From contig JASCIV010000909.1 in the NCBI GenBank assembly GCA_030374735.1, positions 1 to 10,426 of the forward strand: a stretch of DNA of 10,426 nt, in the 5' to 3' direction. A program made the translations under genes and the position numbers. Source of the stretch: Gracilaria caudata. Its lineage: Eukaryota > Rhodophyta > Florideophyceae > Gracilariales > Gracilariaceae. This document shows positions 1-7,689 of the stretch, in pieces; positions within the stretch are counted from its first letter, which is position 1; each line of letters starts with the position of its first letter. The notes below the pieces were generated by a model. The model searched no databases. It was not told the origin of the DNA and saw only the letters and a program-made list of their open reading frames with translations.

Positions 1-29
1 CTACGGTTTGACTAGGTTTCAATTGCTGA

Positions 30-188
30 ACGTTGCGCAACAGAAAGCGGAAGAGTGAAGATTTGTTCAAAAACCAGGGCACCCCTCAGTATGCCTGGGA
101 AGCAACTCTGACAGTCCTCAGTGCCAGAACAGAAAGGACCGAAGCGGTTCAAAAGGATTGTACTCTTTCGTCAGTTCAGAAGTCTTAA
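30..188 (+). pseudogene. Coding-like fragment, possible retroelement Gag-like remnant
   Basis: Frame 3 is open from about base 30 to a TAA at 186-188 and has a protein-like composition. It begins with a basic stretch (RKRKSEDLF) and continues as FKNQGTPQYAWEATL, followed by a helix-prone, charged segment. The pattern of F-x-x-x-G-x-x-Q-Y-x-x-(W/F)-x-x-x-L resembles a block I remember from the first ORF of DIRS/Ngaro-type retroelements; this is recall, not a search result. The same frame meets a second stop at 258-260 and then opens again at 261, so it is not an intact gene. It could instead be exons of an unrecognised gene, because an intron-acceptor-like sequence (CTTAAC, then a pyrimidine tract and CAG) ends at 203. 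Confidence 0.25.
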
Positions 189-260
189 CTGCTTCCATTT
201 CAGTCTGAAGTTCCGACCCTGAACCATGGAACTGTATCCTTGGTCTTCTTTGCGAACTAA

Positions 261-597
261 AGGTGTGATAGACACATCTGTTCGACGAGTACCATGTGTG
301 CCGACGGAGCATGCTCCCTTCGCAATGAATGTGAACTTTGCATTACAAAAAAGGATCTGAACAGGAAACTGCCCCCTTCAAAGCGCCGTGGCTGCGCCTT
401 TATGGAGAACTATGCGGAAGAACGAAATCAACTGGCGACCTTTATTTGTCCAGCCATCTAATCGTATCACAGACGAGCATATCGTATGGGTTCGACATTG
501 CTGTATGTTCCAAGGAATGTCAGCAGTCCAGCAATTCGTTTGCCAAGCTTCCATCGAGCAACAGATTTTGCTGAACTACCCTGTACATCGATAGCAC
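261..597 (+). pseudogene. Cysteine-rich coding-like fragment, frame-broken
   Basis: Frame 3 reopens at 261 and contains an ATG at 294 giving a 55-residue ORF that ends with TAA at 459-461. The peptide is cysteine-rich (residues 2, 7, 13, 16, 34 and 52, including CELC) and has a basic centre (PPSKRRG). Just past its stop, frame 1 carries another protein-like run starting at ITDEHIVWVRHCC and ending near 594. Coding character thus passes from frame 3 to frame 1 near 450-470, as a frameshifted relic or a short intron would produce. I do not recognise the family. Because it follows the 30-188 fragment in the same frame, with stops at 186 and 258, a decayed larger ORF is the simplest reading. Confidence 0.3.
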
Positions 598-896
598 GAC
601 GGGACGATATCCACGAAGGGTAGTCAGCGCTGAAGCCAGAATTGGGATCGCAAACTGTTCAGCAAGGTTTTCGATAGAAGCGAGACGATACGCACATGCA
701 TGTACAGTACGGGGGTACGACGGTACTTCACGGTGAAGTGAAACTGTATATATTTGGTTCCGTTTTCAGGTGAACTGCCTCGGACCCGCTTCGTATATAT
801 TCCTCCAGAACTTGCGCCCCATTGTAACCCACTTGTCTTGTGAAGTCATTGAGCAGGCCTGTAATAGGGGCAAATCCTAAATAATAGTCCCGAGAT

Positions 897-1101
897 TTGC
901 TGCCGCTCAACGCCGACATATACGAACGGCTTCGTCTTCTGTTAGCAAAGTATCCTAACGAAGTGTTCTTTCGAGACTTTGTTCCTGGACGAGTTCACTG
1001 CCAGCTTTTCTATATACAACCCATTGACTTCGGTTTCATATGTTACTCGCATGCAGCCGAACAGCTCGTCATCCCAGCTAGGATTTGACAGAACGTATTG
1101 A
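897..1101 (+). pseudogene. Possible DIRS/Ngaro-type retroelement polyprotein remnant
   Basis: Frame 3 from 897 encodes LNADIYERLRLLLAKYPNE, then VFFRDFV. Near 976-985 the coding character passes to frame 1, which continues FLDEFTASFSIYNPLTSVSY and ends at TGA 1099-1101. Joined conceptually, the pattern (L...L..YPN, then F..DF, then a short GF-type loop, then a P-T-S-V segment and a P-N-S run) resembles the region just before the reverse transcriptase of tyrosine-recombinase retroelements. No catalytic RT motif, RNase H or recombinase is visible, so at most a short relic survives. The family call rests on remembered motifs and is tentative. The fragment ends only 33 bases before the start codon of the next gene. 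Confidence 0.33.
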
Positions 1102-1134
1102 AGCCCCCGCCGACCACACTCCTTAATATTCTTG

Positions 1135-2658
1135 ATGGTCATAAATCAAGATATAATTGACAATTCGACTACTTTGCCACAATGTCTCACCGAACTGCCA
1201 AAGGAGGAGCCAAGGAATCTTGTTTTTGATGAAGCCGACCAACCCCCTGACGCCGTCTTGTTTGTCGCTGCGGTGGTTGTGCTCATTGTGACACTTATTG
1301 ACATCTCCGTTTTCGTTAGGACAAGGAGAAGGATCAATTACTTCTTCCTTCTCCTATTCATCACATTTGTCGCGCTTACTATTCTATGGTCAGAGCATGT
1401 GATTGAAGTCATTTTCCAAGCCATTACTCTAGCAAGGGATACGAAGTGGGTATGGATTGCATCCCAATGCTACAAGAAGTTTGAGGTGATTCAGAAATGG
1501 AACTTTCAGCCGTGGATGCCGCTTGTCATAGATATTTTCCGAATTGTTGGGACTGCTTTGGAATCGTTTGTAATCTTGCTCGGTATTATTCAAGACTATT
1601 GCGTGAAAAGAAGGCTTAATAGGAGGAAACTTCTCATCTCTGCAGCGGTGATAGTTGTGTCTGGTGGACTTGCCGCATGCATCATGATCCGAACTCGAGT
1701 AAATGTTTATGGATGTAGATATACCAGTCAGATTGATCGATACACGTGCTTTGTAAACGACCAGGCCTATGGGAAGAAAGTTCTCAATGCGCAAGAAGTT
1801 ACGGAATGTGATTCAAGAACCCAATTCCATATAGAAAATCCTGCCCCGACTTCCCGGCTGAAACTTAATCAAGAGGATCCTGGACGAAACATTCCTGCTT
1901 GCACAAGGAACGACGGAAAGGCTCTGTTGCTCGGCGGTTTCAGTAGACATGCACTGCTCAATCAATTCTTTTCGGAAGCTGCTGTCATCGCCTCAGTATT
2001 TCTTGCAATTCTGCTTTTATCAATCGTATTCGAGTTGTACATTGTCGTTAAGAGCATCATATTCAGACGAGATATTCGGTTCTCTTTCCTTATGATCACG
2101 TTAGCGAGCATTGTTCTCAAAGATCTCTACCCATTGTTCTCTGACATCAGGAAAATTCACGACAGGACAGAGAGTTATCGGTTGGTAACCTGTGGTTGTA
2201 TGTTCAATGATTTCAGAGGATTTGGCGCGGAGGTGAGAGAGTCAGTTTGGGAGGTGGTGGTTTTGGTGTTCATCATCGATGTAGCGATAGCATTTTCTAA
2301 GGAGATTGACGGAAAAGGTATACACCCCGATCTCGAGGATGGTGCGCAAGATTTGACCTCAGAAGGACAACAGGGTGATACAAACCAAGATGGTGCTGAA
2401 GCTCCCCCGACGAATTCTAACCCTGCTGGAAGCGCTGAGGTAGACACCTTGAACGCAGCGGAGACAGGCATTCAAAGCGGAAATGAACACCAAGAGGCAT
2501 CACAAGAACATGAACAACGGCAGGAACATCCAGCCTTCTACCTGTCACCACCCGAAAGCCTTCGGCCGCGTGACTTACTCCGATTCGTATCAAGATTAGT
2601 GAAAGAAGCTCGGAGCGGAAACTTGAGCCCAAGTTCCCTCGTGAATCAGGAGAAATGA
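1135..2658 (+). CDS. Seven-transmembrane protein with GPCR-like topology
   Basis: The ORF encodes 507 residues from the ATG at 1135; the TTG just before it is not a likely eukaryotic start, and the frame is closed by TGA at 1099. Seven hydrophobic segments lie at about 40-61, 68-88, 127-151, 166-185, 281-305, 315-335 and 371-387. The loops expected inside are strongly basic (RTRRR at 62-66, KRRLNRRK at 158-165, FRRDIR at 310-315). The N-terminus carries an N-S-T sequon at residue 10. The outer parts hold eight cysteines (17, 112, 194, 205, 225, 256, 353, 355), four of them in the long loop between helices 4 and 5. This N-out, C-in arrangement is that of G-protein-coupled receptors. The cytoplasmic tail (388-507) is Glu/Gln/Asp-rich with a helical basic end. 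I see no DRY or NPxxY motif and cannot name a family, so receptor function is inference. Confidence 0.85.
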   Translation: MVINQDIIDNSTTLPQCLTELPKEEPRNLVFDEADQPPDAVLFVAAVVVLIVTLIDISVFVRTRRRINYFFLLLFITFVALTILWSEHVIEVIFQAITLARDTKWVWIASQCYKKFEVIQKWNFQPWMPLVIDIFRIVGTALESFVILLGIIQDYCVKRRLNRRKLLISAAVIVVSGGLAACIMIRTRVNVYGCRYTSQIDRYTCFVNDQAYGKKVLNAQEVTECDSRTQFHIENPAPTSRLKLNQEDPGRNIPACTRNDGKALLLGGFSRHALLNQFFSEAAVIASVFLAILLLSIVFELYIVVKSIIFRRDIRFSFLMITLASIVLKDLYPLFSDIRKIHDRTESYRLVTCGCMFNDFRGFGAEVRESVWEVVVLVFIIDVAIAFSKEIDGKGIHPDLEDGAQDLTSEGQQGDTNQDGAEAPPTNSNPAGSAEVDTLNAAETGIQSGNEHQEASQEHEQRQEHPAFYLSPPESLRPRDLLRFVSRLVKEARSGNLSPSSLVNQEK

Positions 2659-3413
2659 GAACAGAATGTTATCACTTACAGCCCTTATCATTGCTATCTA
2701 AGGCTTTCATGAGCAGGGTTTAATTTTACCGTACCATGTGCGAAGAAAACATATTCATGCGCTGAAACTGTTGACTCTTGCAAGAACAACATATTTGATT
2801 TGGAGCGAAGGACAAACAATCTGCGGACATTGTAGACATAGTGACCGTTGATCTGTTGATAATCGGACAAGCGAGTATCTACGATACTCATAGCTCTTTT
2901 TTCCTGTTTTCTCGAGGCACCGAGCTGAAAATTGAACATAAACTTTATAGAGACTAGTCGGGGTACGGCTCTGTACGGGCGCGAGCGACCAGTGTGGGCC
3001 ATCATTTCCTCGCTCTATCAGTGCCAAACATTGTTACACCGGCCTTGTACGTCAGAAGAGAGAAGCGGCGCCAGATAATCCGTTCAAAAGTGCCCGGAAT
3101 TCATAGTGAAAAGACTCCCGCGAAATGTCGCAGAAACATCTGCATCCGTGCCAACGAGAACAGTGCATTGACGGTTGCGTATCGCGGACGGCATGGCAGA
3201 TTTTTATCAATCTCATATCGTTTCACAACCACTCACCAGGACCACTGAACATGTTAACGATTTGTTCATTTCACGGCAACAACGAACCTCTATCCACCCG
3301 TTGAGCCAGTGCAGCAGATCTCGACCTCGACCAAAATTCGTCATTGAAGCCACCGGTTGGCACTGTGCTTCACGCTGCCGCTGGTCCCTCTCCTTTGTGC
3401 GCTTCCCGTCTGT
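2659..3413. other. Intergenic region, no supportable gene
   Basis: This 755-base stretch lies between the seven-helix protein gene and the phosphatase gene, both on the + strand, so it should hold the terminator of the first and the promoter and 5' leader of the second. Short open frames occur on both strands, but none has a domain, a targeting sequence or sustained protein-like composition. No AATAAA signal, clear TATA box or RNA gene is visible. Confidence 0.5.
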
Positions 3414-4682
3414 ATGGCGGCTCGCTCCTATCAAAACTGCTCCTTGCATCCGAACATCTTGCCCAATATGCGTGGCCTCGCACCGTCTTTCGTCCACTCC
3501 GTGCGACTGCCGATTCTGAGTAGTGATAGGTGGACGGTACTAGCTTCATCTCACAGACCGCTTTTGCCAATCCGTCGTTCTATTCGGACTGCCAGAAGGG
3601 TACCAATAGCTTCCACGAATCCACCATCGGGCGAACGGAGGTCAGACGATAATGAAAACAGCCTTCCCAAAGGAGCATCGAGAACACTGTTCGGTCGGAT
3701 TATCGTAGAAACCCTCTCACTTTGTGTTGGAGCTTTCCTGCTTCTCGCAGTCCTTATATGGCGTTTCTGGCAGCTAATTTCGCATTACGCTTGGAAAGCG
3801 TTAATATGGCTGTCAAACGTACGTCAACTCGGCAAATGGGCGGTGTCTCGTATGACGGACGTGGAGAGTGTATCTGCCTCCGTTACTTCATTCGCGAGAG
3901 CGGTTCGTCGTTTATTCGATGCAACACTGGCGGGATTGCGAAGTGTGGAAAACCAGCGTAATCCAGAAGCGTCTGTAAACGTGCATGTTGCTCGTGCCGA
4001 ACCGACTCCATCTGCAGACCATTTCGCTGCTGGTCAGCATATGGATGTTGACAATGTCAGAGATGTTTTCTACCGCCAGGATGCAGCGGTAAGTGCAGGG
4101 CGACGTCTAATACTCTTGCGGCATGCGAAGACGACTTGGGAGAGTGAAGCAGATGTTCCTGACCATGATCGAGTTTTGAGTGCAAAAGGGAAAGAAGAGG
4201 CACGTGTAGTCGGTACTGAGCTGTCACGAATGCTGTGGGTTCCGGATGTTATCCTTTGTTCAGACGCAGTAAGGACGGTCCAAACGCTAAGCCTGTTAGA
4301 ATTTTCGAGAAACGACAGAGCTGCGACAACTTGTACCGAGTCTTTATACTACGCTGTTACTGGTGAGGAAATGGCTGTGGCAGTAGATGATGCGCTAGGA
4401 GAGCAAGGATTTGTTAATGATACTACCCTCATGGTTGTCTGTCACAATCCGGGATGCGAAGAGCTTGTCGAGCGATTAACAGGCCATAGACCAGAAATGG
4501 GAACTGGCTGCGCGGCTCTTTTGGAGTACGTTGGCAGCGAAGAAGAGTCTGCCGGTCAAACCACACACGAGTGTCTACGGCTTTCAGCTCGCCATGGGCG
4601 TTGGTGCCTTGTAGAACTGATTCGCCCTTCCGCAATTTTAACCGCCCCAAATCATCAGCAACACAACAATGGAAGTGTATGA
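3414..4682 (+). CDS. Membrane-anchored SixA-type histidine phosphatase, probably organellar
   Basis: From the first ATG (3414) this encodes 422 residues. The C-terminal domain (about 229-405) is a SixA-type member of the histidine phosphatase superfamily, which removes phosphate through a phosphohistidine intermediate. The motif LILLRHAKT places the catalytic RHA at 236-238. DHDRVLSAKG (250-259), SDAVRT (283-288), ESLYYA (309-314) and CHNPG (343-347, second active-site His at 344) follow in the expected order. SixA proteins are usually about 150-170 residues, so roughly 230 extra residues precede the domain. Residues 1-70 are Arg/Ser/Pro-rich with few acidic residues, like a transit peptide. 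A hydrophobic segment at about 97-117, with a second aromatic stretch to 133, suggests membrane attachment, and a helical linker follows. Substrate and organelle cannot be read from the sequence. Confidence 0.88.
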   Translation: MAARSYQNCSLHPNILPNMRGLAPSFVHSVRLPILSSDRWTVLASSHRPLLPIRRSIRTARRVPIASTNPPSGERRSDDNENSLPKGASRTLFGRIIVETLSLCVGAFLLLAVLIWRFWQLISHYAWKALIWLSNVRQLGKWAVSRMTDVESVSASVTSFARAVRRLFDATLAGLRSVENQRNPEASVNVHVARAEPTPSADHFAAGQHMDVDNVRDVFYRQDAAVSAGRRLILLRHAKTTWESEADVPDHDRVLSAKGKEEARVVGTELSRMLWVPDVILCSDAVRTVQTLSLLEFSRNDRAATTCTESLYYAVTGEEMAVAVDDALGEQGFVNDTTLMVVCHNPGCEELVERLTGHRPEMGTGCAALLEYVGSEEESAGQTTHECLRLSARHGRWCLVELIRPSAILTAPNHQQHNNGSV

Positions 4683-4854
4683 CAACACTTTCCTTCGTTA
4701 GGTAGACGAAACGGAGTTGTGCTTCAGAGTTTGCGTTCGCGAAAAGAAACGGCAATTGAAGCTCAATTTATGAAGATCATCTTCCGAGCTTTCGCTTCGG
4801 TCTGTTAAAGAAGTTAACTCTCTCAACGCTACTTTCTTCGCCATTCGCATCTCA

Positions 4855-4966
4855 ATGACTGTCTTCACAATCCAATATCAGTTGCACTGCAAGTCCGAAG
4901 AGGGTTCTCTCTCGTCGCGTTCAGCGTCCCCATGGCCAAAGTGGACCGCCATTACATTGTATCCTG
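4855..4966 (+). CDS. Putative 5' exon of the single-pass membrane protein gene
   Basis: An ATG at 4855 opens a frame that runs without stop into a good splice donor (CCTG|GTAAGA, GT at 4967-4968). Its peptide is plausible and contains one cysteine (QYQLHCKSEEGS). The exon would end in phase 1 and join an acceptor AG at 5074-5075 in frame with the downstream ORF, which has no ATG of its own at its start. There is no evident signal peptide, so an earlier exon may exist: the frame is open back to 4774 and includes an N-A-T sequon. A competing model starts at the ATG at 4932, uses the same donor in another phase and joins at 5059. Confidence 0.4.
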
Positions 4967-5075
4967 GTAAGATATCCTAGAAGCCTACCGCCTTCGTTCT
5001 AAACCCTTTTAACCTGACCAAAACCAAATGTATGCAAATCAACGCTCTTCGGTCGAAGCTCGCTCTTTGTGAGAG
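4967..5075 (+). other. Putative spliceosomal intron, 109 bases
   Basis: The segment begins GTAAGATATC and ends TTTGTGAGAG. It contains stops in the exon-1 frame (TAG at 4978-4980) and in the downstream frame (TGA at 5015-5017). A CTTTTAACCTGAC stretch near 5006-5018 could serve as branch point. Removing it preserves frame. The acceptor is weak, so the 3' boundary may be wrong. Confidence 0.35.
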
Positions 5076-5761
5076 TTTCACCTGAACAGATTTCGTGTGA
5101 GGTTCAAAACGTATCAGCTTTAGGCGCATGCCTTTCGGATAATGGAGACTACCAATTCACCATTTCTCCGTTGACTCCTCCCGCGCGACACCACCTTCCG
5201 TCGGGAACACACCTATTTTTCTTCGTTTTCGGGTTGCCCAGATCCGAAGAAACGGCGTTCTGTTCTGGAAACATTACGGCCCTTATAACATGTAACACTG
5301 AATTCATTGCGAGTGCATACAAATCTGAAGTATGTTTTCTAGTAACCAACTCTCTTCCAGTAATGGAACTCAGGATGGAGGCTGATCTCATGCCAACAAG
5401 TCGGCCCAAAATCGCGCTGCTGCCAGAAGCCCAACTTCGTTCCTCGTGCAGTTTGCTGTGTTTCTTGGTTGCATTGTCGCTCATTTTCGTATTCGTAAAC
5501 TACTGCCGCAGAAAGAAGAACCTTGCTCCCAGCAGAGGACCAAAATATTCGACGGTGGCAATACCACCCCGAAATAGGCTTAGATTTTCACTTCAATATA
5601 AGGAATGGAGCCTTCGGGAAGCTGACGAGGAGCAAAAAGGCGTTCCTGTCGCCGAAATTACCTTTAGCGGCAAGTGGGGGGCCGTAATACTACCGGCAAA
5701 CAACAATATGTTTCGCAGAAGAACCATCAGGTCACAAGGCACGAAGCTAGAGGATCTGTAA
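5076..5761 (+). CDS. 3' exon of a type I single-pass membrane protein, family unknown
   Basis: The open frame runs from 5018 to TAA at 5759-5761 but has no ATG at its N-terminal end, only GTG at 5069, so the gene almost certainly starts in an upstream exon. The predicted outer part (about 125 residues) has five cysteines and two N-glycosylation sequons (N-V-S and N-I-T). One strongly hydrophobic helix (CSLLCFLVALSLIFVFV) is followed by a basic stop-transfer sequence (CRRKKN). A cytoplasmic tail of about 80 residues ends in RRRTIRSQGTKLEDL. The cysteine in the proposed first exon would make the outer cysteine count even. No family is recognised; a cell-surface or endomembrane receptor-like role is inferred from topology alone. 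Confidence 0.6.
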
Positions 5762-5775
5762 ACTTAGCCTGAGAC

Positions 5776-6216
5776 TTACTTAGACTTTCTGCGATCACGC
5801 TTTCTCCTCTTTCGATATTTATGGCGATTCATCTTGAGACGCCTTTTCTTCAGCGTGCTACTAGCTTGAATGCCCTCTTCATGAACCCAATTTGCTTGTG
5901 GTAGTATTGCAAATGCCAGGCCTTTGTTCTGCTCCTGCCAGGGGCGGTCCAATCCCGCTTGTGAGTCGGGACGAGCACAGTTCGTTAATATTCTCATTTC
6001 GGATCCTCCGTCTTGCACATCTACAGTGCGGGTCTCCTTTAGCAGCAATGGAAAAGAAAATGTCTGGCGGCAGTCAATCCCATGGCTCAATTCTGCAGGG
6101 GCAATTCGGTGAGAAAGCTGGGTGAAGCCGCGATTCGAGGAAGTCAACTGCCGTAGGTTGTACCATCTGATGAAAGCGGGAACCCCCGTTCGTGCACAAA
6201 GCGCTCTTCGTATCAT
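5776..6216 (-). CDS. mS38: mS38-like mitochondrial ribosomal protein (COX24/AURKAIP1 C-terminal domain)
   Basis: This encodes 146 residues from the ATG at 6216-6214. The last 29 residues contain STLKKRRLKMNRHKYRKRRK, the hallmark of the COX24/AURKAIP1 C-terminal domain (K-R-R-x-K-M-x-x-H-K-x-R-K-x-x-K-R). In animals and yeast this protein is mS38, a highly basic small-subunit component of the mitochondrial ribosome near the decoding region. The N-terminus (MIRRALCARTGVPAFIRWYN) has five arginines or more in its first stretch and no acidic residue, as expected of a mitochondrial presequence. The middle (30-117) is poorly conserved in the family and unrecognised here. The stop lies 14 bases from the stop of the opposing + strand gene, so the 3' ends of the two transcripts must overlap. 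Confidence 0.85.
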   Translation of the reverse strand: MIRRALCARTGVPAFIRWYNLRQLTSSNRGFTQLSHRIAPAELSHGIDCRQTFSFPLLLKETRTVDVQDGGSEMRILTNCARPDSQAGLDRPWQEQNKGLAFAILPQANWVHEEGIQASSTLKKRRLKMNRHKYRKRRKRDRRKSK

Positions 6217-6945
6217 GATAGAGATTCCGGTTATTGCTTCATGGAATATAGCTTCTCGGTATGATCTCAGTACGGGATATTGTGCAGTCTATAAGCTCGA
6301 ACTGAACGTCGTCTGCAGGGCAGATTTAGCAGCCACGATCACTTTCCCAGCGTGGATATTTCTCAAAGAGGTGAAGGCGATCGCGTGCGTCAAGCTGCGT
6401 GGTTGAGATCTACAATGAATGTCGTCCCGAGCGGGAAGCACATTCTATGCTTCGGATCATACAAGGCCTTTGTATTTCAAAGTTTGTAACAAGGGTAGCA
6501 TTCCCGCTGTGCAATCTTGAGTTCGAAAGGTGAAAATGAACAAATATGTAGGTGTAGGAATTTTAGTAGTAGTTCCGAACGTGTATCATCATGCTGTGTT
6601 TGTTGACAGTGAGGGAACGCTACCCTTGCAACTTACACCGTGGATAACCTGACCTGTTTCATCGACGTGAGATGTCTTGCCCTGCAAGACTTGTGGCAAG
6701 ATCGCGTACGACATAATTTGCCGAGATACGAAGGTAGAACGCTAGCTGCTAACAAACAGAGCTCGATGTTCCTCACGCTTGACTACCCTTCGCCAATCGC
6801 ACTTGGAAGATCTGCAAAGCTTGTGAAACCGCGTCTATTTCACCATTCGCACTTTCGTTGCCAAAACCTCCAACCGTCACCAGCGCTTGAACAAGTGTGG
6901 AGAGTTAATCAGCTGTGTTTTCGGCGAGACTAAGAGCGAACAAGT
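6217..6945. promoter_or_regulatory. Divergent intergenic region between the mS38-like and DUF1475 genes
   Basis: This 729-base region separates two gene starts pointing away from each other, so both promoters should lie here. It holds a perfect 5-base inverted repeat TCCCG-AG-CGGGA at 6425-6436, and two copies of the E2F-like core TTCCCGC/GCGGGAA in opposite orientation (6431-6437 and 6501-6507). An open frame at 6640-6933 starts with GTG, has no recognisable content and is probably leader sequence. Promoter activity is inferred from gene orientation only. Confidence 0.45.
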
Positions 6946-7689
6946 ATGGAGGCCGCAGGCTCCCCAGAGTCGTCAAAGGTGAATGCATTCTCGGTAGCAG
7001 CTCTGCTGGTTTTGGTGGGGGTTGCAGACTTGATCGCATACGTGCGCGCCGTGCTCGAAGCACCCAACACCTCGCCATGGACGTCAGCGACGCTCGCCAA
7101 CATGATATTCGGTGCAGTGTTTGCGGTGTGCTACCTAGTCATCAGAAACGGCCCTGCTGTGCTGTGCATTCCCAGTCGCGTGTTTGCTTTTCTATGGATA
7201 CTAGTAGCCAACTTTTTGCTGCTGTGGTACATCGCGTACATGATCATTCGCGAAAAAGACGTCAGTGTCGCGCTGCTGCCGTACTCTGACGGACGACTAG
7301 CCAGCGTGGTGCCGATGCGTACGGACCGTGAGCGTAGAAAGAACCAACTGATTGTTGTATTCTGCTGTCTAGTGGTGGTGGCTTTGGTGTGCGTGGGTGT
7401 GCGAGCGGTGATTAAAGAATCGCCCGTGGATGAGTGGAACTTGGTGCGGTCAGACGTCTGGCTGCAATTCATCTACACAGACTGCCTCACAGGCGTCGTC
7501 TTCGTCGTGGTGTACATCGGCGCCCGCGAGGGTGTCGCCTCTATCAGCACGGTTCTGTGGATTGCAGGCGTGTTCCTCCTTGGGAACATCACCACCTTCG
7601 CATACGTCGCCGCAATGGCGACGCAAGCCATACGCAGCGAGACACCATTCGTGCACGTGATGCTCAGCACCCGCGCCGCTCTTTCCTGA
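6946..7689 (+). CDS. DUF1475-like membrane protein with two three-helix repeats
   Basis: This encodes 247 residues from the ATG at 6946. Six hydrophobic helices lie at about 14-34, 48-66, 76-100, 134-153, 172-192 and 199-226. The protein is two copies of a three-helix unit. Copy A (about 13-103) has VRAVLEAP, then PWTSATLANMIFG, then FLWILVANFLLLWYIAYM. Copy B (about 134-226) has VRAVIKESP, then VWLQFIYTDCLTG, then VLWIAGVFLLGNITTFAYVA. This layout, with (P)W..A/V..DF/D...G and LWI...LLGN.TT.AYV blocks, matches plant proteins of Pfam family DUF1475 as I remember them; their function is unknown. The linker between copies (104-133) is polar with basic residues. Codons are markedly G/C-ending compared with the genes to the left. 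Location in the cell is not evident; there is no clear targeting peptide. Confidence 0.82.
   Translation: MEAAGSPESSKVNAFSVAALLVLVGVADLIAYVRAVLEAPNTSPWTSATLANMIFGAVFAVCYLVIRNGPAVLCIPSRVFAFLWILVANFLLLWYIAYMIIREKDVSVALLPYSDGRLASVVPMRTDRERRKNQLIVVFCCLVVVALVCVGVRAVIKESPVDEWNLVRSDVWLQFIYTDCLTGVVFVVVYIGAREGVASISTVLWIAGVFLLGNITTFAYVAAMATQAIRSETPFVHVMLSTRAALS

Noticed and set aside
2..58. Open frame at the left edge that could be the 3' end of a gene
   Set aside because: Only 18 codons are visible before TGA at 56-58, too few to support a call.
118..312. 64-codon minus strand ORF
   Set aside because: It overlaps the coding-like + strand fragments in antisense and has no motif of its own.
728..919. 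63-codon minus strand ORF with plausible protein composition
   Set aside because: It has no recognisable motif, signal or neighbours on that strand, and lies in a region I interpret as + strand relic. Kept only as a note because the peptide does look protein-like.
2694..3027. Two overlapping minus strand frames of 90-103 codons
   Set aside because: Both are in noncoding sequence with unremarkable, mixed composition; overlapping frames with equal claim suggest chance.
3357..3413. Possible upstream TTG start adding a hydrophobic signal-like stretch to the SixA-like protein
   Set aside because: Non-ATG initiation would be needed and the first ATG at 3414 sits in an acceptable context; the extension could only be real if supplied by splicing.
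6640..6933. 97-codon GTG-initiated frame upstream of the DUF1475 gene
   Set aside because: It lacks an ATG at its start and any domain, and lies in the expected leader region.
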